Shown: positions 9,112 through 18,339, numbered from the stretch's first letter. The stretch: 64,000 bases of DNA from Lewinellaceae bacterium (GCA_020636375.1 JACJXZ010000008.1:1-64000); one strand, 5' to 3'. Notes: generated by a model not told the origin, from the letters alone. Translations and numbers: made by a program.

Positions 9112-9204
9112 CCCTGACCGCCCGGCCTTCGATCAAAAGTTAAAGAATGTGCATTTGTGCCTGGCACTGCGCCAAGGTAAACACCTATACACAAAAATAA
9201 AGCA

Positions 9205-11577
9205 ATGATCCGACACTACCTTCTCATCACCCTCCGCAACCTGCGCCGCGACCTCGGCTACAGCGTCATCAACGTGCTGGGGCTGGGCACAGGCATAGCC
9301 GTCAGCCTGCTGCTTTTTTTCTGGGTGCGGCACGAGCTGAGCTACGACCGTTTCCACGCCGATGCGGATCGCATTTACCAGGCTGTTTTCAACTTCCCGG
9401 CAGAGGATGGGCAACTGAGCACCTGGGCGACTACGCCGGTGCTCTTCGCGGAGAAGGTCAATGAAGAAATACCGGAGGCGGAAGCGGCCCTGTCTGTTAC
9501 CTTTCCGCGGCAATTGTCTTTTCAGAAGGGCCAAACACCGTACCAGGAAGAAGGGCTTTACGTTGAGCCTTCGTTCCCGGGCGTTTTTAATTTCCCATTG
9601 CTGGAAGGGCGCAGGGAAGCGCTGTTCGGCCAGCCCAATGCCATCGTGCTTTCGGAAACCCTGGCGGAGAAGTACTTCGGTGCCGGCTGGCGGGGGCAGG
9701 CCGTCGGAAAAACCCTGGAAGCTGCCGGAGAAGAAACGTACACCGTGAGCGGCGTGGTGGCCGATCCGCCTGCCAATTCCACCCTGCAGTTCGGGTTTCT
9801 CCTTTCCATCGACGACTTCCTCCGTACGCATCCGTGGGAAAAGCACTGGGGCAATTTCAGTTCCCGCCTCTACGTCAAGGTAAAACCCGGAACGGATATC
9901 CCGGCGCTGGAGGACAAGCTGATCGCCCTGTTCCGGAAGCATAAGGGCAATACGGAGGAGGGCACTACCATCAGCCTGCTGGCCTTCCCCCAGCGCCATC
10001 TGTACGGTAAGCTGGAAAACGGCCGCCCGGTAGGAGGGCGCATCACCTACGTGCGCCTGTTTATCGGGGCGGCGGCTTTTCTCCTGCTGATCGCCTGCAT
10101 CAACTTCATGAACCTGGCCACGGCGCGGGCCACCCGCCGGTCGAGGGAGATCGGCGTGCGCAAGGTAGTGGGCGCCAGCCGGGGACAACTGGCCGGCCAG
10201 TTCATGAGCGAGGCCATAGCCATTGCCCTGATCGCCACCGGCCTGGGCCTGGCCCTGGTGGAACTGCTGAAGGCACCGTTCCGGCAGATCACCGGCACGG
10301 AGCTTTCCATCCAGTATCTGGCGCCAGGCACGCTATCGTTAATCCTCGGCACCGGACTGGTGGCGGGGCTGTTGTCCGGCAGTTACCCCGCATTCTTACT
10401 GTCATCCTTCCGGGCCGTCAACATTTTCCGGGGCAAAGAAGCGGGGCAGTTCAGCGGGGCTTCCCTGCGGAAGGGCCTGGTGGTGGTGCAGTTCCTGCTG
10501 TCCGCCTGCCTGATCGTCTGCGCCCTGGGCGTCCAGCGGCAGGTGAGCTTTATTATGAACAAAAACCTGGGGCTGGACCGGGAGAATGTGGTGCGCATCC
10601 CGATGAACGGCGCCCTTTACGATAAATACCCCAACCTGAAAGACGAAATTTCGGCCATTCCGGGCGTGAAGCAGTATTCGGCCTCCAACCAGACGCCGCT
10701 TATGATCAACAGCGAGACCCGCGATCCGGTGTGGGCCGGCAAGCCGGCGGACAGCCAGACCGGCTTCCGGGTGATGGAGGTCACGCCTGGCTTTATTGAG
10801 ACCATGGGCATCAACATCCTGGCCGGCAGGGATTTTTCTCCGGACAGGCCGGCGGATACTCTCTCGCTGATCGTCAATGAAACCGCAGCCCGGGCCATGG
10901 GCATGGAGCAGCCCCTGGGAGAAAAAGTGGAATTCTGGGGGGTAACCGGCCAGATCATCGGCCTGACTAAGGATTTTCATCTCAATTCTCTGCACGAGCC
11001 TATTGCTCCGCTGATCCTCTACCTCAGCCGCAGCGGCAGCTCCGAAAATCTCTACATCCGCACCGAAGCCGGCCGTGCCCGGGAGGCCATCGCCGGGATG
11101 GAAGCCCTGTACCGCCGTATCGTGCCCGACTACCCCTTCGAGTATTCCTTCCTGGATGAAGAATACAGCCGCATGTACAAAAGCGAAACCGCCATCGGCA
11201 AGCTGGCCTTTTACTTCGCCGCCACCGCCATCCTGCTGTCCTGCATCGGCCTGTTCGGCCTGTCGGCCTTCACGGCGGCGCGGCGCACCCGGGAGATCGG
11301 CATCCGCAAGGTGGTGGGCGCCAGCGTGGCCAGCATTGTTGGCCTGTTGTTCAAAGACTTCCTGAAACTCATTCTCATCGGCTTCGCCATTTCGGTGCCG
11401 GTGGCCTGGTACCTGCTTTCTGCCTGGCTGGAGGGCTTCGCCTACCAGGCCGGCATCGGCATCCACCTCTTCCTGGCCACAGCGGGCCTGATGGTGCTGG
11501 TGGCCTGGCTGGCGGTCAGCTACCACTCGATCCGGGCGGCGCGGGCGAACCCGGTGGAGGTGTTGGGGAGGGAGTGA
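9205..11577 (+). CDS. FtsX-type ABC permease, duplicated MacB_PCD/FtsX architecture
   Basis: 790 residues in two similar halves. Each has a membrane segment, a periplasmic core and an FtsX domain. The N-terminus MIRHYLLITLRNLRRDLGYS and first membrane helix are typical for this Bacteroidota family. The coupling motif before the FtsX helices appears twice: RRSREIGVRKVVGAS near residue 311 and RRTREIGIRKVVGAS near 693. It should partner with the ATPase at 7998, although 481 bp of repeats separate them. The substrate is unknown; relatives act in peptide, lipoprotein or drug export. The stop is followed at once by a heptamer-like microsatellite. Confidence 0.85.
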   Translation: MIRHYLLITLRNLRRDLGYSVINVLGLGTGIAVSLLLFFWVRHELSYDRFHADADRIYQAVFNFPAEDGQLSTWATTPVLFAEKVNEEIPEAEAALSVTFPRQLSFQKGQTPYQEEGLYVEPSFPGVFNFPLLEGRREALFGQPNAIVLSETLAEKYFGAGWRGQAVGKTLEAAGEETYTVSGVVADPPANSTLQFGFLLSIDDFLRTHPWEKHWGNFSSRLYVKVKPGTDIPALEDKLIALFRKHKGNTEEGTTISLLAFPQRHLYGKLENGRPVGGRITYVRLFIGAAAFLLLIACINFMNLATARATRRSREIGVRKVVGASRGQLAGQFMSEAIAIALIATGLGLALVELLKAPFRQITGTELSIQYLAPGTLSLILGTGLVAGLLSGSYPAFLLSSFRAVNIFRGKEAGQFSGASLRKGLVVVQFLLSACLIVCALGVQRQVSFIMNKNLGLDRENVVRIPMNGALYDKYPNLKDEISAIPGVKQYSASNQTPLMINSETRDPVWAGKPADSQTGFRVMEVTPGFIETMGINILAGRDFSPDRPADTLSLIVNETAARAMGMEQPLGEKVEFWGVTGQIIGLTKDFHLNSLHEPIAPLILYLSRSGSSENLYIRTEAGRAREAIAGMEALYRRIVPDYPFEYSFLDEEYSRMYKSETAIGKLAFYFAATAILLSCIGLFGLSAFTAARRTREIGIRKVVGASVASIVGLLFKDFLKLILIGFAISVPVAWYLLSAWLEGFAYQAGIGIHLFLATAGLMVLVAWLAVSYHSIRAARANPVEVLGRE

Positions 11578-11660
11578 AGGAAGGAATGAGTGAAGGAAGG
11601 AATGAGTGAATGAGTGAAGGAAGGAATGAGTGAATGAGTGAATGAGTGAATGAGTGAATG
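11576..11660 (+). repeat. GAATGAGT microsatellite
   Basis: Tandem GAATGAGT and GAAGGAAG words start at the stop codon of the permease and run to just before the methyltransferase fragment. The reverse-complement word (ATTCACTC) occurs with GAATGAGT near 45500-45620. Confidence 0.8.
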
Positions 11661-11673
11661 GGGAAACGGAAGC

Positions 11674-11910
11674 ATGAAGACGGTTTTCGACAAATACTAT
11701 CAAACGGAAAATTTATTCGGAGAGCCTTATCCGGAGTTGATCGCCTTTTTCGCCGGCTATCCGGAAAGGGGTAAATTAATGGACCTGGGCTGCGGGCAGG
11801 GACGGGATGCCATCCCTCTGGCCAGGTTGGGGTATGAGGTGACGGGTGTTGACCATTCCAAGGTCGGGATAGAGCAGATGGAGCAGGCCGCTGAACTGGA
11901 GGGACTATAG
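11674..11910 (+). pseudogene. N-terminal fragment of a class I SAM-dependent methyltransferase
   Basis: ATG 11674 opens MKTVFDKYYQTENLFGEPYP, followed by motif I LMDLGCGQGRDA and the acidic strand GVDHSKVGIEQM, all typical of TehB/UbiG-like methyltransferases. It stops after 78 residues, where the family normally has about 200, and no continuation is seen in any frame up to 12091. It is therefore a 5' gene remnant. It lies between two paralogous permeases, next to a microsatellite on the left and an imperfect inverted repeat (about 11935-12010, GGAAATA/TATTTCC words) on the right, suggesting deletion or recombination at repeats. Confidence 0.75.
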
Positions 11911-12091
11911 GTACCTGGACTGAAATAGTGAAATATGTGGAAATAAATAGAAATACCTGGAAATACTCACCAAACTTGGGCTTACAATGTATTTCCTTAT
12001 TTCCATGTATATCAAAGTATTTCTGTCCAGACACTTAAAGTTTAACAGAGCATTCTTTTACACATTTACACAATGCTTCAAAAAATCACCC

Positions 12092-14545
12092 ATGTTTAAA
12101 AACTACCTCAAAATCGCCCTCCGAAACCTCTTTCGGGAAAAACGCTATTCCACCATCAACATCCTGGGGCTGGGCATCGGGGTGGCGGTGGCCCTGCTGC
12201 TTGGGCTTTACGCCCGGGAGGAGTGGTCTTTCGACCGCTTTCACAGCAAGCAGGACCGGATACACCGGGTGTGGGTCAAGGAACATTACCAGGGGGAGGT
12301 GTTCTTTAACACCGTGACGCCGGTAGTGCTGGCGGGCGTGCTGGAAGACAACTTCCCGGAGGTGGAAGCCACCCTGCAGTACATCCAGATAAACAACCTG
12401 GTGAAAAAGGGCAGCGAAGTGAGCCAGGAGCCTGTACACGTCATCACGCCATCTGTGTTTGAAATTTTTGATTTCGAACTGCTGGAAGGCGACCCCGCCG
12501 GGGCGCTGGACGGCCTGCGCAAGGTGGTGCTCACGCCCGCTGCCGCCCGCAAGTACTTCGGGGACGGCCCCGCCCTGGGGCAGGCGCTGTCCATACAGCT
12601 CAACGGCCAGTGGGAGGAGTTCACCGTTTCGGGCATCATCCGGGAAGCGCCGGCCAATTCGAGTTTGCAGTACAACATGCTCATCCCTTACGAGAACATG
12701 AAAACCCTGTTCTCGGAGCGGGCGCTGACGAGCTGGACCTTCGTGTACCCGGAAACCTACGTGCTGCTCAAAGAAGGCGTGGATGCGCAGGCCCTGCAGG
12801 AAAAGATGGCCCCGGTGATCGATGGCCAGGTTGTCAGGATATATAAAGCCGGAGAGTACGTAGTGGGTTTGCAGCCCCTGCCGGACATCCACCTGAACAA
12901 CGATTTCCCCCAGGGCATAGCGGCGGTGAGCGACCACCGGTATCCCATGATCCTCAGCGGCATCGCTTTGCTCGTCCTGTTGCTGGGGGTGGTCAATTTC
13001 GTCATCCTGGCCATCGGGCGGTCGGTTTCCCGGGCGAAGGAAGTGGGCGTCCGCCGGGTGGCGGGGGCGATGCGGGGGCAGCTGATGCAGCAGTTCTGGA
13101 GCGAGTCGGTAGTGGTGACGCTGCTGGCGGTTGTGCTGGGCGTGTTGCTGGCGCAGCTGTGCCTGCCGGCGTTTAACCGCATTGCCGGCAAGGCGTTGTC
13201 CATCCCCTATACCTTCTCCAGCCTGGCCCTCTTTTTGAGCGGGGGGCTGGCATTGGGCCTGCTGGCCGGCGCTTACCCCGCCCTGGTCGTCTCCGGTTTC
13301 TCGCCCCTGCGGGCCATCAAGGGCAAGATCACCAAAATCGGTCGGGGCCGGCAGATGCTGCTGCGCGGGCTGGTGAGCTTCCAGTTCGTGCTTTCCCTTT
13401 GCCTCATTATCTGCACGATGGTGATGGCCTTCCAGCTGAGGTTTTTACAGCAAAAGAACCTGGGCTTCGACAAGGAGCAGGTGGTCATCCTGCCCTATCA
13501 GGCGACGCCGACGGCGGATCACGGCACGGCCGCCATCTATGCCGACGGGAGGGAAGCGGAAAGCCGCCTGCGGCAGGAACTCAACGGGGAGCGCGGGGTG
13601 CTGGCCGTAGCCGCTTCGGCCCATGCCCTGGGTTTTCCGGGCTGGACGACGCTGGGCTATACCGACCCCTCCACTCAGCAGTATCGCAATTTCAGCTACA
13701 ATACCGTCGGTGAAAATTACCTGGAAACAATGGGTATCGGCCTGGCTGCCGGGCGCAGTTTCTCGCCGGACATCCCCGGCGACCGGGAGAAGGCGGTGGT
13801 GGTCAATGAGGCCATGGCCGATGCTTTTGGCTGGCGGGGCCTGGTGGGGCAGCAGCTACCTCCTCCCTTCGAAGCGTTCCAGTTGATCGGCATTGCGGAG
13901 GACTTCAATTTCCGGTCGCTGCATGCCGGCATTGGTCCGCTGCTGATGAGCATGAGCCCCCGGAGCGTTTATGAAGTAGTAAGCGATGCCAGTTACGAAG
14001 ACCTGCCCATCCCCAAAATAGCCATCCGCCTGGCGGGAGGCAATGTGCCGGCCACCCTGGAATCCGTCCGGCGGGCCTGGGCAAAAGTTGCCCCGGAGCA
14101 GCCCTTTGATTTTGCTTTCGTCAACGATGCCCTCGACGCTCAGTACCGTTCCGAGCAACATCTGAGCAGCCTCCTGTCGTGGGCCACCGGCCTGGCTATC
14201 CTGATCGCCTGCCTGGGCCTGTTCGGCATCGCGACCCTCACCACTGCGCGTCGCACCAAGGAGATCGGGGTGCGCAAGGTGCTGGGCGCCAGCGTGGGCC
14301 AGCTCGTTCTTACGTTGAATAAGCCGGTCACCTATATGGTCCTGCTGGCCAGCGTGATCGCCGCCCCTGTGGCCTACCTGCTGATGCGGCGGTGGCTGCA
14401 GGGCTTCGCTTTCCACGTGGCGATCAACCCCGCCTGGATTCTGCTGGCGGCGGCCCTGGCGCTGGCGCTGGCGTGGCTGTCGGTGAGCTGGCAGTCAGTA
14501 AAGGTCGCGCGGGGGAACCCGGTGGAGGCGCTGAGGTATGAGTGA
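12092..14545 (+). CDS. FtsX-type ABC permease, second copy
   Basis: 817 residues from ATG 12092 (MFKNYLKIALRNLFREKRYS), chosen because paralogs start with this amphipathic segment; an upstream in-frame start at 11987 would add 35 unlikely residues. It has the same duplicated design as the permease at 9205, with coupling motifs VSRAKEVGVRRVAGA near residue 312 and RRTKEIGVRKVLGAS near 720. The two are clearly paralogous but diverged. It presumably shares the ATPase at 7998 or a distant one. The gap to 9205's stop holds a microsatellite and a dead methyltransferase fragment, so co-transcription is uncertain. Confidence 0.84.
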   Translation: MFKNYLKIALRNLFREKRYSTINILGLGIGVAVALLLGLYAREEWSFDRFHSKQDRIHRVWVKEHYQGEVFFNTVTPVVLAGVLEDNFPEVEATLQYIQINNLVKKGSEVSQEPVHVITPSVFEIFDFELLEGDPAGALDGLRKVVLTPAAARKYFGDGPALGQALSIQLNGQWEEFTVSGIIREAPANSSLQYNMLIPYENMKTLFSERALTSWTFVYPETYVLLKEGVDAQALQEKMAPVIDGQVVRIYKAGEYVVGLQPLPDIHLNNDFPQGIAAVSDHRYPMILSGIALLVLLLGVVNFVILAIGRSVSRAKEVGVRRVAGAMRGQLMQQFWSESVVVTLLAVVLGVLLAQLCLPAFNRIAGKALSIPYTFSSLALFLSGGLALGLLAGAYPALVVSGFSPLRAIKGKITKIGRGRQMLLRGLVSFQFVLSLCLIICTMVMAFQLRFLQQKNLGFDKEQVVILPYQATPTADHGTAAIYADGREAESRLRQELNGERGVLAVAASAHALGFPGWTTLGYTDPSTQQYRNFSYNTVGENYLETMGIGLAAGRSFSPDIPGDREKAVVVNEAMADAFGWRGLVGQQLPPPFEAFQLIGIAEDFNFRSLHAGIGPLLMSMSPRSVYEVVSDASYEDLPIPKIAIRLAGGNVPATLESVRRAWAKVAPEQPFDFAFVNDALDAQYRSEQHLSSLLSWATGLAILIACLGLFGIATLTTARRTKEIGVRKVLGASVGQLVLTLNKPVTYMVLLASVIAAPVAYLLMRRWLQGFAFHVAINPAWILLAAALALALAWLSVSWQSVKVARGNPVEALRYE

Positions 14546-14887
14546 GTAAATCTGCATATGTGCATTTGTGTATACGTGCATACGTTGTCCGATGTGCAAC
14601 AGGGCCTTAAACGACTTTTTGGTTACCCGTCTAAGGTTGGACACTCCATGCCTCCTGCAAACGCTCGGCCTCGACTCCGCTCGGCTTTCCCCTTTCTGCT
14701 GTCCAACCTTAGACGGGTCGCCGACTTTTTGGTTACCCGTTACCCATTTAAGGTTGGACACCCAACTGAGCCTGCGTACACCGCACACCACTCAAGGCTG
14801 CCGTGGCCTCGTAATTCGTACATGGCCCCGGCACCCTTTGTCCAACGTTAGGCAGATAGCTGACTTTTTCATAGTTTTTGCTTCATT
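14546..14887. other. Gap with Q element and a degenerate neighbour
   Basis: Between convergent genes. It holds the Q palindrome (14626-14717), flanked by a 19-bp direct repeat CGACTTTTTGGTTACCCGT (14612-14630 and 14722-14740). A second arm pair, TTTAAGGTTGGACA (about 14748) and TGTCCAACGTTAG (about 14840), encloses an unrelated centre. No gene is seen. Confidence 0.65.
14626..14717 (+). repeat. Palindromic element Q, copy 1 (92 bp)
   Basis: The terminal inverted arms start CCCGTCTAAGGTTGGACA. The reverse complement of 27891-27982 matches it with only two differences in 92 bases. The centre contains GCCTCGACTCCGCTCGGC, an imperfect inner palindrome. Non-coding. Confidence 0.88.
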
Positions 14888-16429
14888 TTACCTGGCTACT
14901 ACAAACCTGCCTGCACAGACTTCTTTTCCCGCTGTTATTCTAACCAGATACAACCCATTGGGCAAGCTGGAAACATCAAAACCGGCACCAGCATGGAGTA
15001 CTATAGCGGCCTCTTCCAACACCCGGCCGTTGACATCCAGGATCGTTAATTCGCCTTCCTGCCCGGTGGCGCTATCCCATTCCATGTTAATCTGTTGCTG
15101 GGTCGGGTTGGGAAAAAACCGCAGCGGTTTAACCGGAACATGTCTGGCGCCAGTAGAGATATCGAGGCCTATTTTCTGTACCGTAAACGAAGGGGTTGTG
15201 CTGGAAAAGTCCCTGATCAATATGATGAATGACGCATCGTCGTACACCAGTAAATCGTCAATATTGGCGTCAGGCCGGATAAAAGAACCGATTTCGTTGC
15301 CGACAGTATCATACTTTACGACATTAATGGAAAAAACCTGATTTTCGTAGAAATAACACCCCACCAAAGTATTGCCGTATACGTCAACATCCATATGCCG
15401 GCCGGCGCTGGACCGGCTGTTGGCTGTTTTCCATAACAAATTGCCTTCACCGTCCAGTTTTAAAGTGAACATCCTATCCTCCGCCCCTGTCAGGAATACA
15501 TTGTTGCCTGCATCAACCTCAAAATCAAATAGGATGCTGTTAATGTTATCCATGGAAGCATCGTATTGATATTCCCAAATCCTGTTGTTGAAAACATCAT
15601 AATTGAAAATGAACCTGTCGTCCAGATAATAGAGGTTGCCTGTTTTAGTTTCTCCCAAAACATTGACGTACCAATGTTCTGCTTCTTTGGTATTTTCTGA
15701 CAACAGGTTTCCATTAAGGTCATAAACCTGAGTGCAGACGGTACGTTCCTCTGTAAAAATATTGCGCTTTTTGCTTCTCAGTCGAATAGAGTCTCCTAAA
15801 AAATTCAATGCGGTTGCGGTTACCCTGATACTATCGTTGGGGTCAGATATATCCCAAACGATATTCCCGAGCGTGTCGTATTTTATCAAATGATTGGTAG
15901 GCAGGAAATTCGTGGCATCTTCCACCCCCGCTGCTACATAACAATTGCCCGCATTGTCGGCGGCCAGCGCATTGGCTTCAGCGCCGGTAGACCACTGAGG
16001 CACAGGAATGACATGATGCCATAGTAACTGGCCATCTGCGCTGTATTTCAGGGCCACAGGAGATATCTCGGCGAAGATTGACCCTCCGTCGTAGGATTCG
16101 TAGACAAATGTAATTCCAAAGACAAAAATGCTTCCTTCTGCATCAATCGTTATGTGATTTCCATAATCGGTCAGGTGAGCATCCCCGTCGAAGGACACCT
16201 CCCAGAGCAATTCGCCGGACGGCGATAATTTTACCAGCCAGATGTCCGATCCACTGCTTGTTCTTTTAAGGTTCAATACCAGTATGTTGCCATTTGAATC
16301 TATGCCCATTCTCGGAGGCCTTAAAGTTCCGATAGCCCCCGGAACTTCTGTACTCCAGATAATGCCGGGTTGTGAAAATGCGGAGGGCGCGGCAACAGTC
16401 AGAAAGAGGAAAGAGTAAAGCAGCTTCAT
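14888..16429 (-). CDS. T9SS-exported beta-propeller protein
   Basis: 513 residues with signal peptide 1-19 (ending SAFS). Repeated blocks of the type DSNGNILVL, DAEGSIFVF, DNAGNCYVA and DVYGNTLVG, each paired with an LWE or IWD segment, indicate SBBP-like propeller blades. The last ~75 residues (from RFFPNPTQQQ) are a type A T9SS sorting domain ending RFVVAR. It is probably a surface or secreted protein. It converges with the permease at 12092 and stands alone; the next minus-strand gene upstream (17214) is 128 bp away. Function unknown. Confidence 0.83.
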   Translation of the reverse strand: MKLLYSFLFLTVAAPSAFSQPGIIWSTEVPGAIGTLRPPRMGIDSNGNILVLNLKRTSSGSDIWLVKLSPSGELLWEVSFDGDAHLTDYGNHITIDAEGSIFVFGITFVYESYDGGSIFAEISPVALKYSADGQLLWHHVIPVPQWSTGAEANALAADNAGNCYVAAGVEDATNFLPTNHLIKYDTLGNIVWDISDPNDSIRVTATALNFLGDSIRLRSKKRNIFTEERTVCTQVYDLNGNLLSENTKEAEHWYVNVLGETKTGNLYYLDDRFIFNYDVFNNRIWEYQYDASMDNINSILFDFEVDAGNNVFLTGAEDRMFTLKLDGEGNLLWKTANSRSSAGRHMDVDVYGNTLVGCYFYENQVFSINVVKYDTVGNEIGSFIRPDANIDDLLVYDDASFIILIRDFSSTTPSFTVQKIGLDISTGARHVPVKPLRFFPNPTQQQINMEWDSATGQEGELTILDVNGRVLEEAAIVLHAGAGFDVSSLPNGLYLVRITAGKEVCAGRFVVAR

Positions 16430-16557
16430 TGGCGGTGTTTTTTCTTCGTTAAGCGCGAAAAAGGTTTTGCAAAACCCTCATAAGTTAACTCTTTTTCATT
16501 ACAAATGCCTGCCTGGCAAACTTCCCGAGATAGAACCTTGTCAATCCTGCCCTCCCG

Positions 16558-17214
16558 TCATCCTGTCTTTATATGCCACAATACCCCAAAGTCAAATGGC
16601 GTCCAAACCGCCGCGGGCAGCCAGGCCTGCTTCAGGGCGTCGTTGGCCCAGGTGTTGCTGGTGCGCAGGCAGGAGTAGTTGCCCCGGGCTTCGAAAAACA
16701 GGTCGCTGTCGCTGTAGCCGTGCGCTTCTACCGGCAGCAGGTTGCCTTTTTCATCCTTTTGGAAAGACCGGTCGATGAAGCTGCTCAGAGCGTCGGCCTG
16801 CACGGGGCAGATCGTCAGCTGGCGCCAGGAGGACTGCGCCTCCGGGTAGCTGATCACGTGCATGGCGGCAGGAGTGCTCAGAAAGGCCGCCCGGAAGGCG
16901 GTGCCGGGCGACAAATTTTTCCAGGAAGGTGTATAACGGTAAAACTCCCGGTCGCCCCAGCCGAAGGCGAGGAAGCGGGCGCCGCCGGGAACCGCCAGCC
17001 GGCCGCGCAGGGATGGCTCTATTTCTTCCGTCGGCAGGACGATGAAGAGGTGGGCGCCGTTGGTGGCCAGGTAAGCAGCCTGTTTTTCTTCACATTCCAC
17101 CGGCGCCGGCCGGACGGTAAAAAAGGAGAGCAGCAAGGCCGTGAACAAATAGCCGAGCAGCAGGCCGGCAAGCAGGTACAGCAGGCGGCGCATCGTTTTG
17201 AGGAGGTATTTCAT
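16558..17214 (-). CDS. DUF2459 / TIGR02117-family protein
   Basis: 218 residues. One N-terminal membrane helix (about 10-33, LLYLLAGLLLGYLFTALLLS) anchors a periplasmic domain. The conserved features HLFIVLP, FGWGDREFYRYTP and the C-terminal NTWANDALKQAWLP with PFDFGVLW match the DUF2459 family, in which the Asn-Thr-Trp segment is invariant. Family function is not established; it is a papain-fold-like domain seen near urease and polyhydroxyalkanoate genes in other bacteria. ATG 17214 is the only start that includes the full membrane helix. Confidence 0.78.
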   Translation of the reverse strand: MKYLLKTMRRLLYLLAGLLLGYLFTALLLSFFTVRPAPVECEEKQAAYLATNGAHLFIVLPTEEIEPSLRGRLAVPGGARFLAFGWGDREFYRYTPSWKNLSPGTAFRAAFLSTPAAMHVISYPEAQSSWRQLTICPVQADALSSFIDRSFQKDEKGNLLPVEAHGYSDSDLFFEARGNYSCLRTSNTWANDALKQAWLPAAVWTPFDFGVLWHIKTG

Positions 17215-17337
17215 TCCGGCAATTTACCGAATTTCGGCTATTCGGAAAAAAACACTTTTCAGGGGAATATATGGTCTTGTTTTAAAACGCACCACCCTTC
17301 TAATTCATCAGGGCGAGCCTGAAGGTGGCACGTCCGG

Positions 17338-18231
17338 TTAGTCCTGCTTCTGCATCATTTCTTCGAAGCCCTTCACCTCGTAGCCTTCCGGCCGTTCAAA
17401 CTCCCTGGCCGGCACCCTGGCCTGGTCAATGTTTACGGCAGACAGCAGGAGCGTCATGCCGCTCTGCGGAATCTCGACTTCCACCTCCATCGGGAAGCCG
17501 GGAATGTCGGTTGTGGAGATGAAGCCACCCATCTGGCCGGCGCCGGGCGTTTTGATTTCAGGCGCCCGGAGCTGGCCGGTGATCCACATGTACTGCACCG
17601 TCTCCGCGCCGTCCTGCGAGAGGGTGAGCTTATAACGCCGGCAGGCGTACCCCAGGATGTCCTTCTGCTCGTCCAGTTTTTCCAGTTTCGGTTCTTCCTG
17701 GCCGGCGATCTTTTCTTCGATGTCTTCTGCTTTGATCAAATAAATGGCCTGCTCATCGTCTTTGACCACAAAGTTCTCCCCGCTTTCGCCATTGACGACG
17801 ATCCTGCCCATCATATCGCCCATCATGCCGCCTTCCATATAGGTCAGCATGCTTTTCTCGCTGTATTTTACGACCATCTTCTCCGGCATGAAGGCGGCCA
17901 TCATTTCGGCGCCTTCGCCTTTCATTTCGTATTTGTACTCCACTGTGCCCTGGAAGGTTTCCTGGGCGGAGAGCGCTGCGGCGCCGAGCAGGGCCGGCAA
18001 CAGGAAAAGAAGTGTTTTTTTGTAACTATTTTGCTGGGCTAAAAGGTTTTTGCCACAAAGCTTGCCCGGCTCGCAGAGACGGGACACAAAGGCACAAAGT
18101 TTACCCGGCTGGCTAGACGGGATTGCACGAAGCCCTGGTGTAATCTTAGAGTTTTCGCGTCTTTGTGGCAATAAAACCGGGTTAGGTAGCAGGCCACCTA
18201 AATAGTTGCTTTTTTCTGTGTTAAATGTCAT
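17338..18231 (-). CDS. DUF4412-type exported protein, start displaced by a repeat
   Basis: The conserved part starts with a signal peptide (KKTLLFLLPALLGAAALSAQ) and the DUF4412 core: FQGTVEYKYEMKG, KMVVKYSEKSML, GYACRRYKL and a Met-rich C-terminus. Oddly, no ATG lies close to the signal peptide. The nearest ATG (18231) is about 68 codons upstream, a GTG at 18087 is about 20 codons upstream, and a TTG is at 18276. The intervening codons translate a CACAAAG/TTTGTGGC-type intergenic repeat (about 18050-18175), so the native start was probably overwritten. The protein may bind ligand or metal in the periplasm; true function unknown. Start uncertain, end certain. Confidence 0.7.
   Translation of the reverse strand: MTFNTEKSNYLGGLLPNPVLLPQRRENSKITPGLRAIPSSQPGKLCAFVSRLCEPGKLCGKNLLAQQNSYKKTLLFLLPALLGAAALSAQETFQGTVEYKYEMKGEGAEMMAAFMPEKMVVKYSEKSMLTYMEGGMMGDMMGRIVVNGESGENFVVKDDEQAIYLIKAEDIEEKIAGQEEPKLEKLDEQKDILGYACRRYKLTLSQDGAETVQYMWITGQLRAPEIKTPGAGQMGGFISTTDIPGFPMEVEVEIPQSGMTLLLSAVNIDQARVPAREFERPEGYEVKGFEEMMQKQD
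18050..18175. repeat. TTTGTGGC/GCCACAAAG inverted word repeat
   Basis: GCCACAAAGCTTGCCCGGCT and related ACACAAAGGCACAAAG words on the left face CGTCTTTGTGGCAAT on the right. It overlaps the 5' end of the DUF4412 reading frame. Confidence 0.55.
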
Positions 18232-18339
18232 ATAAAAATTTAATTTAAAGCCAATTACAGTAAAAAACCTTTCCAAAATTACGTTTTTCCAGGCTGAAAA
18301 GCTACCGCCTGGACATCCTATTTAGTTCCTGGAAGCTTC

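Larger units (their letters stand above)
8724..9204. other. Gap between ABC ATPase and permease, filled with inverted repeats
   Basis: The 481 bp hold the GTCGGAAG inverted repeat, the 166-bp palindrome and a terminator-like hairpin (9055-9111). There is no gene. If the hairpin at 9055 terminates, the permease at 9205 would need its own promoter. Confidence 0.6.

Noticed and set aside
9163..9178. Second sigma-54-like site (TGGCACTGCGCC) before the permease at 9205
   Set aside because: The -12 GC is not at 10-base spacing from GG, so the match is not acceptable.
11576..11660. Possible CRISPR-like array
   Set aside because: Units are 8-12 bases and contiguous with no unique spacers. It is a microsatellite. 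No CRISPR array or cas gene was seen in the window.
11987..12091. Upstream start for the second permease
   Set aside because: It would add 35 residues encoded by an AT-rich repeat region. Paralogs start at MFKNYLKIALRN-like sequence, so ATG 12092 is used.
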